Assembly (NCBI GenBank): GCA_032622095.1
Contig: CP136069.1
Location: 32,646,194 to 32,710,193, forward strand
Direction of reading: 5' to 3'
Source of the DNA: Siphonodentalium dalli
Taxonomy: Eukaryota; Mollusca; Scaphopoda; Gadilida; Siphonodentaliidae
Length of the DNA stretch: 64,000 bases
A program made the position numbers and the translations under genes. Under the pieces are notes generated by a model. That model saw only the letters and a list, made by a program, of their open reading frames with translations. It ran no database searches and was not told the DNA's origin. Below, piece by piece: positions 1 through 11,590 of the stretch (the first letter of the stretch is position 1; every line of letters begins with the position of its first letter).

Positions 1-246
1 TCTGTTCAACATTCGCCAGATAAGATCGCACATGCTTGGCGAGCGCTCTATAGTGAATTAAAGTAGCACCTGGGTCCGATCCGATCATCGGTTTTAAAGC
101 AACATATGTCAAAACAAATTTGAATTTTGAACGATTGTTGAGCTAACTTCACACGAATGTTGGACGGATGTTGAATGTGTTATCTGCTTAACATTCGCCA
201 GCGAAAACCACACATGTTAGGCGAGCGCTCTCTCTTTATATATATA
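1..246. repeat. Left part of an older repeat interrupted by a Helitron
   Basis: Units open with TCTGTTCAACATTCGCCA at 1 and in a mutated form at 182, and carry GCGAGCGCTCT followed by GTGAATTAA and GTAGCACC. The same words return at 3054-3480, beyond the 2.8-kb Helitron, so the two blocks were once contiguous. No coding signal is seen. The family class is unknown to me. Confidence 0.6.
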
Positions 247-1949
247 CTAGCAGGGTTACCCGGCGTTGCCCAGGTTAATGTATGCTGTGGATATTTGTTG
301 GGAATAGAGAATACGTTTTCTCATAAATTGTATATTCAAATAGCATCACAAAACATGATTATTACAGTCATGGAATATAAGTAGTGGCTCACCTTGTCAA
401 TTGTCATTCTGTTTATCGCGATTAATCCGTTCCAACAATAATGAAGTATTTATTTATTTACAACTTCGTATACATTATACGTTATAATATGATACATGAA
501 CATCATAAACACATTAGTTCGATAAAAGATGATAATTGGGTTTTACATATTGAGATGTATCAATCAATCTAGTGGGTTGGACTAATATCTCGAGGACACC
601 TGGCTATCATATCTCCGTGAAGATACAGATGTTTCAAGGAAATTTCCAGGTGCTCCTCTGTTCATGGTGCTATATATTGGCTAAATATTCTTAGTTTAAA
701 CGAAACATTTGTTGCTGCGCACATATATCAGCTACATGTGCCAGACACAAAGCGAGATTTTGAGTTGTTTATGTCAGTCGATGAGTCTGTTCTAAAACCC
801 TTGTCAGATGTCAGTATTGGTAGGATCCTGAAAAGTATTGTGCTACTAACTGCATTTTCGTGTATATCAGAAGAAACTATATTTGACTGCACACTGTGAC
901 CACTATTTTTGAACAGGCCTTCCATGTCTCTTGACAAATTGTAACTTTTTGTGGAAACTGTATTGAATGGAACAGACTAAAAAATTTTATTATATATATG
1001 CAATCCTCTGACGGTTCGAGGTCTCTCAGTTTGCACGAATATATGTATCTCTTCAATAGAATGATAAATATACGTTTAATGCTTCTTCTAGTTATCTCTT
1101 TTTGCTAGCTCATTGTGTGAATGCCTTGATTGCCATTCCCATATAAATATGACCGTTAAGAAGATATAATTGTTCAAGTGACTTATATGGGTCACCATAT
1201 GTCGGGATTGTGAAATGTGAACGCCCAACTACTTAAAATGATATGGAGATGGTCTGGTGACTGTATATAACTTATATGTGGATACCGGCGGATAGCAATC
1301 TTATCAATGATAGTGCATATCCGCTCGCCATCCGTGACGCAAACGACACCAAATGTGATTTAATTCATGGTATATCATTAGAGAAAAACGTGTATGAATT
1401 TGGTGGAATTTGGTTTATTAAATCAATTGTTGGTGCAACCCTGACTCGAACAACGCCATATTTCGAAAGTGATTATGTATTCGTTTGGTGGAAATCAGCG
1501 ACAAAACTATTTGACCATATTTTTTTAATTTCCCCTCCCACCAACAGCGTCATTTTAGAAAATTTTAACCCGCATCATTATCTTCCTTGTAAAAAGTTAC
1601 CCTTCTTAGAACGCCTTGGTGCCATCTCGATTGTACCGCGTGAAGTTATATATAGAACGCACACAGACAGACAGAAAGACAGACAGACAGCACGATTTTA
1701 TTTCTTGTATCATTTGAGAAGAACGTGTCTGAATTTGATGGTAATTGGTACTAAAAATATTTTGTATCAGTTTTGGTGACCCTCCCGTCCCTATTTCGGA
1801 CTCAAGCTGCACACACTAAGACTCATTAGAGATTAGAGATGCATATATATGAAATTGGTGAAAATTGGCGAGTATACAAATTCGTATCAAATTTAAGGTC
1901 CCCATATCTCTCACCCATAGGGCACCACTTTGGTGTATCTAAACCACAC

Positions 1950-2870
1950 GATAAGATTCCTCGTATCTCGGAGAAGAATATGTATCAATCTGGTGGAAAT
2001 CGGCACTAAACATATAGATATAATTATTTGTGTCCCTCTCATCTCTATACACCCACTTGTGACATCCTTAAACCACACGATTACACTCCTAATATCATGG
2101 AGATGATTGTTTATAAGTTTGGTGATAATTGGCGACTAAACAATTTTTTTTATCAAATTTGGTGCCAATCCCTCCCCTCTCCATCTCTCACCCAAACAGC
2201 ACCACTATGGCGTCTTTAAATCACGATTAGATTCCTCGTATCATGGATAAGAACGTGTATCAATTTGGTGGAAATTGGCGCTAAAATAAAGGTGCATCAA
2301 TTTTGGTGCCCCTGTCCCTTTCAATGCAACCCTGACTCGAATGAGGCCACATTTCACAGATAAAAACCACACCATTAGACTCCTCATACCATGGGGATGA
2401 TTTTGTATAAGTGTGGTGGCAATCGGCGACTTATTATCAAATTTAGTGCCCACCCCTCCCAATCTCTCATCCAAAAACAACAATTTGGCGTTGTTAAATC
2501 GCACAATTAGATTCCTTGTATCATGAAGAAGAATATATATCAATTTTGTGGAAATCGGCGCTAATATTAGTTTTATCAATTTTGGTGCCCCTCTCCCCTT
2601 CCGTTCATCCCTGACTCAAACGACGCCACTTTTGACATATTTAAACCACACCGTTGGATTCTTCATATCATGGGGATGATTATATGTAAGTTTCGTGGCA
2701 ATCGGCGACAGAAAAAAAAATCTGCCCCCCCCCCTTTCCGGGCACCCCTGACGCGAACGGCGCGACTTTTGCCATATTTAAACCACGCCATTAGATTCCT
2801 CATATTATGGGGATGATTATATATAAGTTTGGTGGCAATCGGCGACATTTTTTTCTTCTGCCCCTCCCCC
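1950..2870. repeat. Internal tandem repeats of the Helitron, about 140-150 bp
   Basis: The phrase ATTCCTCGTATCATGG and close variants recurs near 1953, 2073, 2227, 2380, 2510, 2656 and 2792. Each is followed by a block resembling TTTGGTGGCAATCGGCGAC. The copies have diverged considerably, so the array is old. It fills the body of the 247-3053 element. Confidence 0.7.
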
Positions 2871-3002
2871 CTTTCTGCCTCTGACAACAACGGCGTCACT
2901 TTAGAAAATTCTAACCCCGACCATTATCTTTCTCGGAGAAAGCTACTCCTAGTAGACCCCTTTGGCATCATCTAGATGGTCCCCTGTGAATTTCTATAGA
3001 AC

Positions 3003-3032
<30 letters not shown>
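3003..3032. repeat. (ACAG)n microsatellite at Helitron 5' end
   Basis: This is an uninterrupted ACAG run next to the element's 5' terminus. A related, broken run lies at 1661-1691. Simple repeats just inside a Helitron 5' end are also seen in the array at the right end of the window. Confidence 0.9.
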
Positions 3033-3033
<1 letters not shown>

Positions 3034-3053
3034 TTCGCAAATATAGATATAGA

Positions 3054-3480
3054 TATGGTGAATTAAGGTAGCACCAGGGAGTGTGCACATGCCTCAACAT
3101 TTGGGCCCTATCCGATCATGGGTTTATGCTGTGCCTTCTCTACCCGAGTCAAAAATCCTCGTAAAATGACAAAAAACTTCTCTGTTCAACATTCGCCATT
3201 GAAAACCACGCATGCTACGCGGGCGCTCTATAGCGAATTAAATTAGCACCTGGAAATGCATGGACACATGCTAACATGGGCACGATCCGAACATATATGT
3301 TATATATACACGACCCAATTATGCCATTCAAGTTAAAACAACATAATTGTGTCAAAACAAAATTGAATGTTTAACGAATGTTGAATGTTGAGCTAATTTC
3401 ACACGAATGTTGGACGGATGTTGATTTTGTCCTCTGTTCAACATTCGCCAGTCTATGGTGAATTAACGTAGCATCTTTTT
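3054..3480. repeat. Right part of the interrupted repeat
   Basis: The host repeat resumes with GGTGAATTAAGGTAGCACC directly after the Helitron. Further unit starts containing CTGTTCAACATTCGCCA follow at about 3181 and 3430. Units are roughly 180-250 bp and diverged. No gene is seen. Confidence 0.6.
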
Positions 3481-4860
3481 TTCCGACAATTGTTCGACAC
3501 CCACCCCCTACAAACACGAAAGGTTGGTTTGTGTGATTGGCTCAGTTTGACAAGGTAGTGATTGCTTATGCAATGTGACGATGCGATTTATGTTCGGAGT
3601 GACTTAGACTGGCGACGATACTGGTATTTTAGTAATGTTACAACAATAAAAAAATTACTGAATATATAAATGTAGTATTGGTGTTAAAATTACATTATCT
3701 CTAAGTTTTAAGGCCAAAAATAATTGAACAATGGAGGAAATTGTTATCCGAGCTGTGAACAAAATAAATTTGGGTCCTCTTTAAATCACATGTGCCCGGA
3801 AGCAACAGCTTGACACCCCTTGTAGCAACTCAAAGTTTGATGTATTGCTGTTTTACTATCTAAATCAATATATCCCCATTATATCACGTCAGACCTTGTA
3901 GTAAGAAACAAGATGTGTTTTTGTTTTATATTTTCACACCACTGATGGTTTCCTCCATTTCAAACATATTTAAAGACACATGTAACAACTAAAGATGCTA
4001 TTAATGCAGATTATTTCTCTATGAAGTTAGTCAAATACTGAAATGTAAATGAATACACACAGTCTTATATATGGTACCTCAAATAACTGTTTAACAAATA
4101 TAGAATCTTACATTTTTGTATTTCTGATTGTTACCATTAGACTCAAACGTGTTTATTTAAGCACTGGGTTCTAAATCTAAGTACCATATATTTAATTGGA
4201 AACAATTATATTGATAGTTCCATACATACGCAGTGTAATTAATTATATATAGCATTATAGTGAAGCTGAATTTTCACTGTATCTAACAAGTGTGAACTGG
4301 ACAATGAGGTTTGAGTCTTAATCATATTTTAAATTAATCTAGATCAGAATAGTTAGTCAAGATTTGAGGACAACTATATATATATTATTTAAATATTTAT
4401 GATTTTATTTAAGATATTTATTCTTATAATACCTATATAGATTGCCATGTTTAGTTTTCTGTGTTGATATTTCCGCTTATTCTTTTAGTTTTACAGAGTT
4501 ATTTCGACGAATTCCAGTGTTGTTTTTATTTGTTTTGTTTAAACGAATTATTTATTTTTAACCAGTTATTTTTTTGACAATTGTTCTTGATTATATTATA
4601 TATCCATTCTCTTTGCATTGAGTTGAACTAATCAACTTCAACCGCCTGTAATAATCAGATACATAATTGTTCATATATTCTATTGCATAATTATGTTATT
4701 TGTTCAGTTTGATATGACAGTGATTGCTTATGCAATTTTGTCCATGAGTTTTAAGTGTGAATGCATGAAGTGGACATTTTATGTGGTTGAACTGCGTGTC
4801 TATTAATTATGTTTGTGACCGTACCCCCACACCTGTTATTGTATTCTTAATTTGTTATAG
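3481..4860. other. Upstream region or intron of lectin gene 1
   Basis: This is AT-rich sequence ending in a splice acceptor (TTTGTTATAG at 4851-4860). A signal-peptide exon would be expected upstream of the first lectin exon, but I could not identify one here. It may lie outside the window or be too short to see. Confidence 0.5.
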
Positions 4861-5040
4861 CTTTTGACTGTCCAGCTGAATACACGTATGACAATGGAAC
4901 CGAAGTGTGCTATTTGGTGGTCGATTACGGCAATAGAGACTACGATGGAGCCGCCGCAACCTGTGTTAATCACGGGGGGATCCTGATCCGGATACGCAGT
5001 CTGGAAATATGGGAAATGGTCAGATCAAGACTATTGGCAG
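4861..5040 (+). CDS. C-type lectin gene 1, N-terminal CTLD exon (partial gene)
   Basis: This internal exon encodes the first half of a C-type lectin domain, a secreted carbohydrate-recognition fold. It runs from an AG acceptor at 4859-4860 to a GT donor at 5041. The frame starts after two bases and one base is left over at the end. Visible features are the long-form CTLD cysteine pair (FDCP and EVCY), the third cysteine in AATC, then GGILIRIRSLEIW and the helix ending SRLLA. The phase fits the exon at 8097 exactly, with a 3.06-kb intron between. The exon bearing the start codon and signal peptide was not found, so the gene is partial. A paralogous exon with the same phase lies at 25881-26057 on the other strand. 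The family call is firm; ligand and physiological role are unknown. Confidence 0.88.
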
Positions 5041-6860
5041 GTTGGTTTTCACTTAGACCAGCTCATTAGACTAAGTATTCTTCGCATCCACATATAGTTA
5101 CGGTGCTACTGCATATATTGTGTCCACAGCGGTGGTTGTGTATGACCCCTATTGATAAATTGTAAATAAGAAACTATGGTGTGTGCGCGTGGTCAAATGC
5201 CATGAACGTATTTTACATAACAATATACCCTAATTGGCCCCTGAAAAGAGTCAGTAACTAACTGTTATAACCACGTACATTGCTTTTATACATTACTACA
5301 ACAATTTGGAATTCCCGCTAACGTCTGAAAAGTCTGGGGATCTCCCGTGAATTCCCGACCTTCACTGATATGCACAGTTTACTGCCGGAGTTCGCATCAA
5401 ATAAAACATAAATCGCGTGACTATAGGTGCATGCGTGGTCAGTATGTTCACATGCGATGACCAACTCCCGTCAACACGATTCTTATTACTAATGGCTATT
5501 TGTAGTCGTAATCTCTAATTTTCTGTGAACTTTTAAATGTGACAGACAATGTTCATTGCGCTATTTTATATAGGTGGCGAGTCTACCACTGTTTAGACAT
5601 TTTGACAATGGACTGAATGGCTGCAGCCAGTACTGCGATAGCTGTCAAGTCTGTGTTTTAACCATATTTGGCGTAGTTAATGATCAATTCAAAAGCCGCA
5701 AAACCGTTACGAGGGTAGACAAATAATTTAAAGACGCATGTGAAAAACAGTTTATGAATTCGATAATGCCTCGAAAAGTTTAGTTACCTCTTTGGGACGT
5801 TTATATGAAAGAACTACCGAAAATTATTCAACAGAGTCGTGTGTGTGTAAAACTTATGAGTACAACTAATTTGAAGTTCTGCATAAAATGGTTGGTACCA
5901 GAAAACATGTAGTAAAAACTTATAAAATAGTCGAAAACAATGACAAATATAGGGTCCGCACAACTTTTATAATAAGAAAAACACAATAACTTCCTTCAAT
6001 TTTACAGATGTTTATTGTTACTTTGATATATATTAATAATACTACCTTGTTGCGATCACTAAGGCTCATTTTACATCTGTATGTTGTTAGGTTTTACGTT
6101 ATATAACAACAATACAAAAAGAGAATTTCCTTCAATTTCCCAAATATATACCCTCTATTAAGTTTTGCACATAATTTTGTTGTCAAGTCTGTGTTTTAAT
6201 CAGAACTGGCGTAGTTAGTGATCAACTCAAAGGCCGAACAACCGATATGAGGGTAGACAAATAACGTAAAGACAGATGTGAAGAACTGCTTAGTTCTGCA
6301 TGTAACCCCATTATACATCAAGAATTGTAGGCGCCGTTACCTCATTGTACAAGTAGACCGTGAATTCAATATGCCACGAGACTGGCAATTCCTCGTGCAG
6401 TAGATGAGGAATATCCTCGAACAATGGTTGATGTTGAGTCACCTCTTTTGTGGTGTTTACATGAAAGTACCATAGACAGTTCTCCGCCAGTGTGGTTGTG
6501 AGAGAGAGTATCTAACTATAAGGTTTGCGATGTATGCTATATTATCGTATACACAGAAGTACCAATACAATGTAACTCGAACGCCTTTGGTCGTGTGTGA
6601 GTACCGTTCAACTATCCGTGTGAGAATCGTCTACAGAGTATTCAGTGGAGTATTCAGTGAGGCTAGTCGGTTAGGCCACACATAAAATGTTCTACGACAT
6701 CCTCCCGGGAAGGCGAAAACAAGACACATTACATTGTATATGAATGCAATGTCATCAGGCATCAGTCTCCATCATCTTCCGAGTCATTCCGAGTAACAAG
6801 TGGGATTATATACACATACGCTGCGTGTAGCGATCAAACAGAGAACAACAGTGAACTCAC

Positions 6861-7086
6861 GATAGATACATATATGACTACCTTTTAGTTCGAACATTTG
6901 CGGTGATTGTTGAGAGTACCTATTACAGAATTCCTGACAACTGGCAATCTCAAAAGTTCCGCTAACATCCGGCGAAATGTTTTCCTCAATTACACTTTCA
7001 CCTTGAGAGGAGATTTGGTTGGTGGGTAGCACTTTGTCGTAATGGTCGTATGCCATACAGTTCGTGCGATCTGTCGATGGAATCGG
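6861..7086 (-). CDS. WSC/PAN-like cysteine-rich exon of an unidentified gene
   Basis: On the minus strand, an acceptor (AATGTTATAG) opens a 226-bp frame that ends at a strong donor (C followed by GTGAGT). The phase is 0 in and 1 out. The peptide runs from DRTNCMAYDHYDKVLP through ENISPDVSGTFEIASCQEFC to MFELKGSHICIY. The layout is an early Cys with Y and D, a Leu-Pro, then a Cys-x3-Cys helix and a later G-x-x-x-C. This resembles WSC domains and, more loosely, PAN domains, which are secreted or cell-surface carbohydrate or protein binding modules. The exon lies antisense inside the lectin 1 intron. Neighbouring exons are uncertain; 7215-7352 is one phase-compatible candidate. Splice quality and composition support real coding; the domain name is tentative. 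Confidence 0.5.
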
Positions 7087-7214
7087 CTATAACATTGTCG
7101 AGATGTCTGAATTAGGCCGAGTATTGAGTTGGCGGCCAGCATCAGAATAACTGCTCAGAAACAAATGGATTGGATAACTGATGGCATGTGCTCTTCATCC
7201 TCAGACTACGATAC

Positions 7215-7352
7215 CATGCGTAGAAGCTGGTTGGGGTATATTAGAAGGGTGCAAGAGTAGACTGCATCATATTCATAGCTGCTATACTGGTTCAAATCTA
7301 ATATCCATCTTGCTGTGCATTTATGTGTGATTTCATCTGCGTTCTCCATCAT
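7215..7352 (-). CDS. Possible exon preceding the WSC-like exon
   Basis: Read on the minus strand, MMENADEITHKC and following residues are open for 46 codons to a donor-like ATG followed by GTATCG. The phase (0) would join the WSC-like exon at 7086. A pyrimidine-rich stretch ending in AATCAAG lies just upstream and could be an acceptor. No domain is recognised and the donor is only moderate, so this is a suggestion. Confidence 0.2.
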
Positions 7353-7459
7353 GTTCTTGATTGCAGAAAACAGTTATCGCCACATTCGACGGTGAAATGT
7401 ATATATAGACTCTATAATCCACGTTGAGGTGTTCTATCCGTTTCGAGAGACCAATTTGG

Positions 7460-7460
7460 T

Positions 7461-7489
<29 letters not shown>
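7460..7489. repeat. (AG)n microsatellite
   Basis: A run of about fourteen AG units sits at the edge of the second copy of the 6505-6715 / 7485-7695 duplication. The first copy has only a short GAGAGAGAG remnant at the same place, so the run expanded after or during duplication. Confidence 0.95.
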
Positions 7490-7495
<6 letters not shown>

Positions 7496-7828
7496 ATCTA
7501 GCTATAAGGTTTGCGATGTATGCTATATTAACTTATACACAGAAGTGCCAATGCAATGTAACTCGAACGCTTTTCGTCATGTGTGAGTACTGTTCAACTG
7601 TCCGTGTGAGAATCGTCAACAGAGTACTGAGTGCGGCTGGTCAGTTAGGCCACACACAAATTGTTCCACGACATCGGCGTGTGTGCAAAAACTAATGAGT
7701 ACAACTAATTTGAATAAATATAAAATAGTGGGTACCAGAAAACATGTTGTGAAAACTTTTAAAATCGTAAAAAACTGGTGTATTGGATTCCGAAAGCGGC
7801 CACAATGAAAAATAAAAGTAGGCACAAC

Positions 7829-7946
7829 TGGATGTTGATTAGCTTGCGTTCCATAGAGTATGGATGTAAGTCGGTCTGAAATTTGTATCTATGGGACCGA
7901 CCGACTTGCATCCTTACTCTATGGAACGCAAGCTAATCAACATCCA
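7829..7946. repeat. Near-perfect hairpin (48-bp arms)
   Basis: The left arm (7829-7876) begins TGGATGTTGATTAGCTTGCG. The right arm (7899-7946) is its reverse complement with few mismatches; the spacer is about 22 bp. It sits in the lectin 1 intron close to the 3' splice site. It looks like a small foldback or MITE relic; no clear target duplication is seen. Confidence 0.9.
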
Positions 7947-8096
7947 TTTCTTAAGTGGAAAACTGGTTCGCTGGGTTCCGAAAGCGGCCACAATGAAAAA
8001 CAATTAGGGTCCGCACTACTTTTGTAATAAGAAAAACACATTAACTCCCTGCAATTTTACATCGCCTGACCAATCAGCATTATTATTCACTTTCAG

Positions 8097-8329
8097 ATTA
8101 TCCGACAGTGAATGATATCTGGATTAACGGACGCCAAGATCAACCAAGTTCATGGAAATACAACGATGGTACTGACGTCACATACTTCAACTGGTACCCG
8201 TCTGAGCCAAATGCTGGCTCAGGAGACTATTGCCTTGAGATGTTTGGCGGCGGCACATTTAACTTTTTCATATGTGACAAACGCTGTTCAGACAACAAAC
8301 CGGGATTTGTATGCGAATATGTCGGCTAA
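8097..8329 (+). CDS. C-type lectin gene 1, C-terminal CTLD exon with EPN motif
   Basis: This terminal exon completes the CTLD begun at 4861. The acceptor is TTTCAG at 8091-8096; two bases complete the split Asp codon, and the frame closes at TAA 8327-8329. The domain shows DIWINGR (the WIG-like core), YFNWYPSEPN, DYCLEM, FNFFICDKRC and GFVCEY. EPN is the tripeptide associated in characterised CTLDs with mannose-type binding. The usual WND calcium motif reads FNF, so its Asp is lost and calcium-dependent binding may be weakened. An extra cysteine (DKRC) is shared with the paralogue. The whole protein, less the missing leader, is about 136 residues, a single-CTLD secreted lectin. An overlapping frame at 8112-8333 is a shadow. 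Confidence 0.9.
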
Positions 8330-8652
8330 TTGATAACTCATATTCTAACTACACTGTTTTGGGATTCGGCGCCAAGTATGTACGGACGATAACATGTGCA
8401 GGGCGTTCAAACCTTTATACTTGTGTGTTGAAAAATGGGGTTCATCCCTTTTGATGTGGTCCTACGGATTTGCGATCATGTTGGTACGTCCTATTGAACT
8501 GAAATGACGGTGAGAGCAAAATGATGATTGTAAACCAAAGTGCCTTTATGTTTTATAAAGTTGTCATTTTGGAGGTGTTTGGTTAATCAAAATGAATCGA
8601 GGAAAGGCCATTATCTGTATAAAACATTCAAGAACAAACTGTAAACTATTCC

Positions 8653-8658
8653 AATAAA
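8653..8658 (+). terminator. Candidate polyadenylation signal of lectin gene 1
   Basis: AATAAA lies 324 bp past the lectin stop codon, a plausible 3' UTR length. It is the first canonical signal downstream that I noticed. Other AATAAA hexamers follow near 9007 and 9025. Confidence 0.4.
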
Positions 8659-9189
8659 GGCTGCATTGGTTTTTGCAAACCAAATATTATCAAAATGGCT
8701 ATTACTGTCATTTCGCAACCATCAGCGCGGCCATCATTAAATATCAAACTATCAGAACAAACTTGACCTACTTTTAGTATGAAATTTCCAACGAATTTTG
8801 TGTCAGGCTTAAAATTTTCAACTGTTTGCCAAAGTTTTTCATCCACCCCCTCTGTTGTCACGTCTCTGTATCGAGCGATAGCGATGCTTGTTCAATTCCC
8901 GACGGAGTTGTGCACAATGCAAATAAAGGGTAACTCGATGTGAGTATCGGGGCAAGTTTGTCACTGAGTTGTTTATCGGTATTCAGTGCATTCTATACAT
9001 GGCGGAAAATAAATTTGATTTCTAAATAAAATCAGTTCAACTGAAATCTAGCTCTCTGACTTATATTTCACCATATTTGTGGTTGGGAACATACCTGCAG
9101 TGTGATAGAGATCACACACACATATATAGGTCACATTGAAACACTTGAAGGCTATCGCTCGGTATTGTAGATAATAACGGCGCCCAAAG

Positions 9190-9353
9190 CAGAGCGATGA
9201 CAAGGTTTATAGTCCGGGGACCAGTCAAGTCAGAGCGATGACAAAGTTTATAGTTCGGGTACCAGTCAAGTCAGAGCGATGACAAGGTTTATAGTCCGGG
9301 GACCAGTCAAGTCAGAGCGACGACAAGGTTTATAGTCCGGGGACAAGTCAAGT
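9190..9353. repeat. 41-bp tandem repeat, four copies
   Basis: The unit starts CAGAGCGATGACAAGG at 9190, 9231, 9272 and 9313. Copies differ at only a few positions, so the array is recent. No coding signal is seen. Confidence 0.95.
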
Positions 9354-9690
9354 TCAACGGTTATAAGAGTGTTGCGTGACTGTTCATATTTCATTTTGGG
9401 TAACAATAATGCTTGTTGTTGAAAAATGAGTGAATGCTGGAATCCATCATAATATTACATGTATCATTATATATCTACTGGTATACTTAAAGTATCGTTG
9501 GTGTGACCTAACTTGATCATATTATGGAATATAGGAAAATATTCAAACTATTTAGATATGCGTATCAATTCAATTCAATTAGTTTATTCTCTTAAACTCA
9601 TATTACATTTTCATGAGTATTGAGACATAATATATACAACATTTACAATATACCTTCAAAATACTCTACATCTTCCTGATAGCACTCGAA

Positions 9691-9727
9691 CAGCAACAAC
9701 AACAACAAAAACAACAGCAACAACAAT
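9691..9727. repeat. Imperfect (CAA)n/(CAG)n microsatellite
   Basis: This is a short trinucleotide run with CAG interruptions, in non-coding sequence between the two lectin genes. Confidence 0.85.
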
Positions 9728-9854
9728 TTGTATGGATCTATACTTTTCAGGGCACATTTCAAAAACACATACATCAAGTAACATATGGGGTTGCAAATAT
9801 TTCAGTTACATGTGTATCAACCCTTTGATGACGGAGGCAGTGTTTGTGCAGCAT

Positions 9855-10075
9855 TAAAGGCCATGTGCCAGTGCATTCCCTTATATATGCTAGTCTCACA
9901 TAGGGATAAGGGAGCCACGTATATATTAGAATGCTCTGGTTTATAAGATCATGGTAAATAGTGTTGGGCCAATGTATTATCTGATATATGCTAGACTCCC
10001 TTTATATGTGAGAGTCGCATATATAAGATAATACATTGACACAGGGTTTTCGCAGAATTTTAGGAAGCTCCAGTC
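9855..10075. repeat. Palindromic MITE-like element, relative of 33.5 and 34.0 kb copies
   Basis: CCAATGTATTATCTGATATA at 9969 pairs with the segment ending at 10039 (GATAATACATTG), forming a hairpin of about 30-bp arms. The flanking words (GCCAGTGCATTC on one side, a GGGTTTTCGCAGAATTTTAGG-like word on the other) recur, in opposite orientation, around 33540-33700 and 34015-34190. That defines one dispersed family. Confidence 0.7.
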
Positions 10076-11269
10076 ATGAAAGGTTTAAAATACAGAACAC
10101 ATAGAAAATCCTATACTAATAATAACTATTCTCTCGGACTCAAAATTAATATTTTATAACCCCAAATATATTCATACTGTTGAGGGAAGAGCTACAGCAT
10201 ATATAAGGGTGCATGTTGTGCGTTTTATCAACTGATTTTAATGAGAATTGTTAAATCCCATTTAAGTGTTTAATTACACATATATCACACGACTCAAGAT
10301 AATTTTCCGTTTCTGGGATCACAACAGTCCAGATACAAATAAAACACTCGAAAACTCATCAAAACTCCTTAAGTGATACGCATATTTACTGAACAGATGA
10401 TCGGCGTTTGGTGACATCTTCATCTGCGGCGTGAACATCTTTCTGGGCCGACAGTGGTCCATCCATATCGTACGGATATTGAAAACGACACTGATTTTTT
10501 AAATTCTGTTCAATCATATCCTTCATTGATAGATTCGACTATATACCGGCATTTGTTTTGGCAGCGTGGATGTCCAGGAACTATAATAGTGGGTGGATGT
10601 TCTCGAAAATTTGAGTGAGCAAAAGCAAAAACACTATTGAAAAAATTCGCCAAAAAATATTAAATGATTTGATCTGGGAAAACTGATTGACAGCGGGTGG
10701 ATAAATACTCCTGCTTCATGTGGACACACACATGCGTTGTTCGTTGTCTGTTTTACAACGAGAAACAAACATATCCCCATATCTTATACGTGAATATAAC
10801 TTTCAAATTTTCTCGGTTTTGGCGATACCATCGGTTTTGGCGATACCACGTACACGGGGGTGCATTTGGACATGTAACAAACATCCAACTTACTTGTGCC
10901 AAAGCTAATGCTGAACATCATTATTATGTGACAAACGTGTCGCCGTTACAATAAAACTGTTTCGAAATAACTACTAATAGTCCATTGGTTCCTCCAGATT
11001 ATCCAGATACAAGTTATGTTGTTAGTTATATCGGATATTATAAGTGGAGCGCTGTATAGTGGTGATTCTGCTGAATTATTGGATATATCACTATTTAGCT
11101 ATTCTAAATGGATTAGTTCATGTGCAATAATTATAATAAATGTAATTATTCTACTAGTTAATAAATAAGTCAACCAATGCAAGTGTTGCCACCGCCTTCC
11201 GTTCGCCCTGTTGATGTATATGTTGTATTTTTGGTAAATCACACCAATTCCCAAGGCTGGCAAACTGAT
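10076..11269. other. Non-coding; nothing recognised
   Basis: This AT-rich sequence has no supported exon. A short tandem duplication of CGGTTTTGGCGATACCA is seen near 10812-10847. Open frames here lack splice or family support. Confidence 0.5.
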
Positions 11270-11590
11270 ATTTCAGTGATAATATATGTTCGACACGCGC
11301 CACTCATAACAAACAAATCGTGCGGTCGTTTCAATGTAGCTTCAATTATTAGACCCGAGGTCATGCACCCCACCCGTACTCCCCTTATACGTCGTCCCTA
11401 TATATGTGCCTGCTTAGTATACCAGAGGCACGCAAATAGTAACGGCGTTTTATGGCAGTGTGTTTGGGGAAAGCAGAGCGCTGTTCATGCCCCTGTGTGT
11501 GACCTCTGGTAATTGAAGCTACTGTGAAGTGCCCGTGCAGTTTGTTTGTTATGAGTGGCGTGTGTCGAACAATGGGATAATCACTGAAAT
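11270..11590. repeat. Foldback element, about 100-bp arms
   Basis: The left arm starts TTTCAGTGAT and includes CGCGCCACTCATAACAAACA. The right arm carries the complement, TGTTTGTTATGAGTGGCGTG, and ends ATCACTGAAAT. The middle is about 120 bp. The open frame at 11177-11512 runs through it and is not considered a gene. No clear target duplication was found. Confidence 0.8.

Larger units (their letters stand above)
247..3053 (-). mobile_element. Non-autonomous Helitron (minus orientation)
   Basis: Read on the minus strand, the element starts with TCTATATCTATATTTGCG at 3053 and then an imperfect GTCT microsatellite. It ends with a hairpin-like CCTGGGCAACGCCGGG stretch and CCTGCTAG at 247-254. 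The flanking bases are A (246) and T (3054), the A^T insertion site typical of Helitrons, with no target duplication. The surrounding repeat resumes on both sides. There are no Rep or helicase motifs, so it would need an autonomous partner. Chance open frames inside (for example 1276-1779) are not considered genes. The segments around 1530-1690 and 2874-3032 are related, which suggests internal duplication. Confidence 0.7.
5041..8096. repeat. Lectin 1 intron filled with old duplications
   Basis: Three pairs of related blocks are visible. 5640-5760 matches 6178-6300, both carrying TGTCAAGTCTGTGTTTTAA. 6505-6715 matches 7485-7695, both carrying ATAAGGTTTGCGATGTATGC. 5820-6005 matches pieces of 7678-7760 and 8004-8060. 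The intron thus grew by segmental duplication. It also contains an antisense WSC-like exon, described separately. Confidence 0.7.

Noticed and set aside
1276-1779. A 167-codon plus frame
   Set aside because: It lies inside the minus-orientation Helitron and reads through its diverged tandem repeats and the ACAG tract; no domain.
8646-8861. A 71-codon minus frame with protein-like composition (VDEKLWQTVENFKPDTKFVG)
   Set aside because: It overlaps the expected 3' UTR of lectin gene 1 on the other strand, with no splice support or recognised family. It could be a transposon fragment, but I cannot support it.
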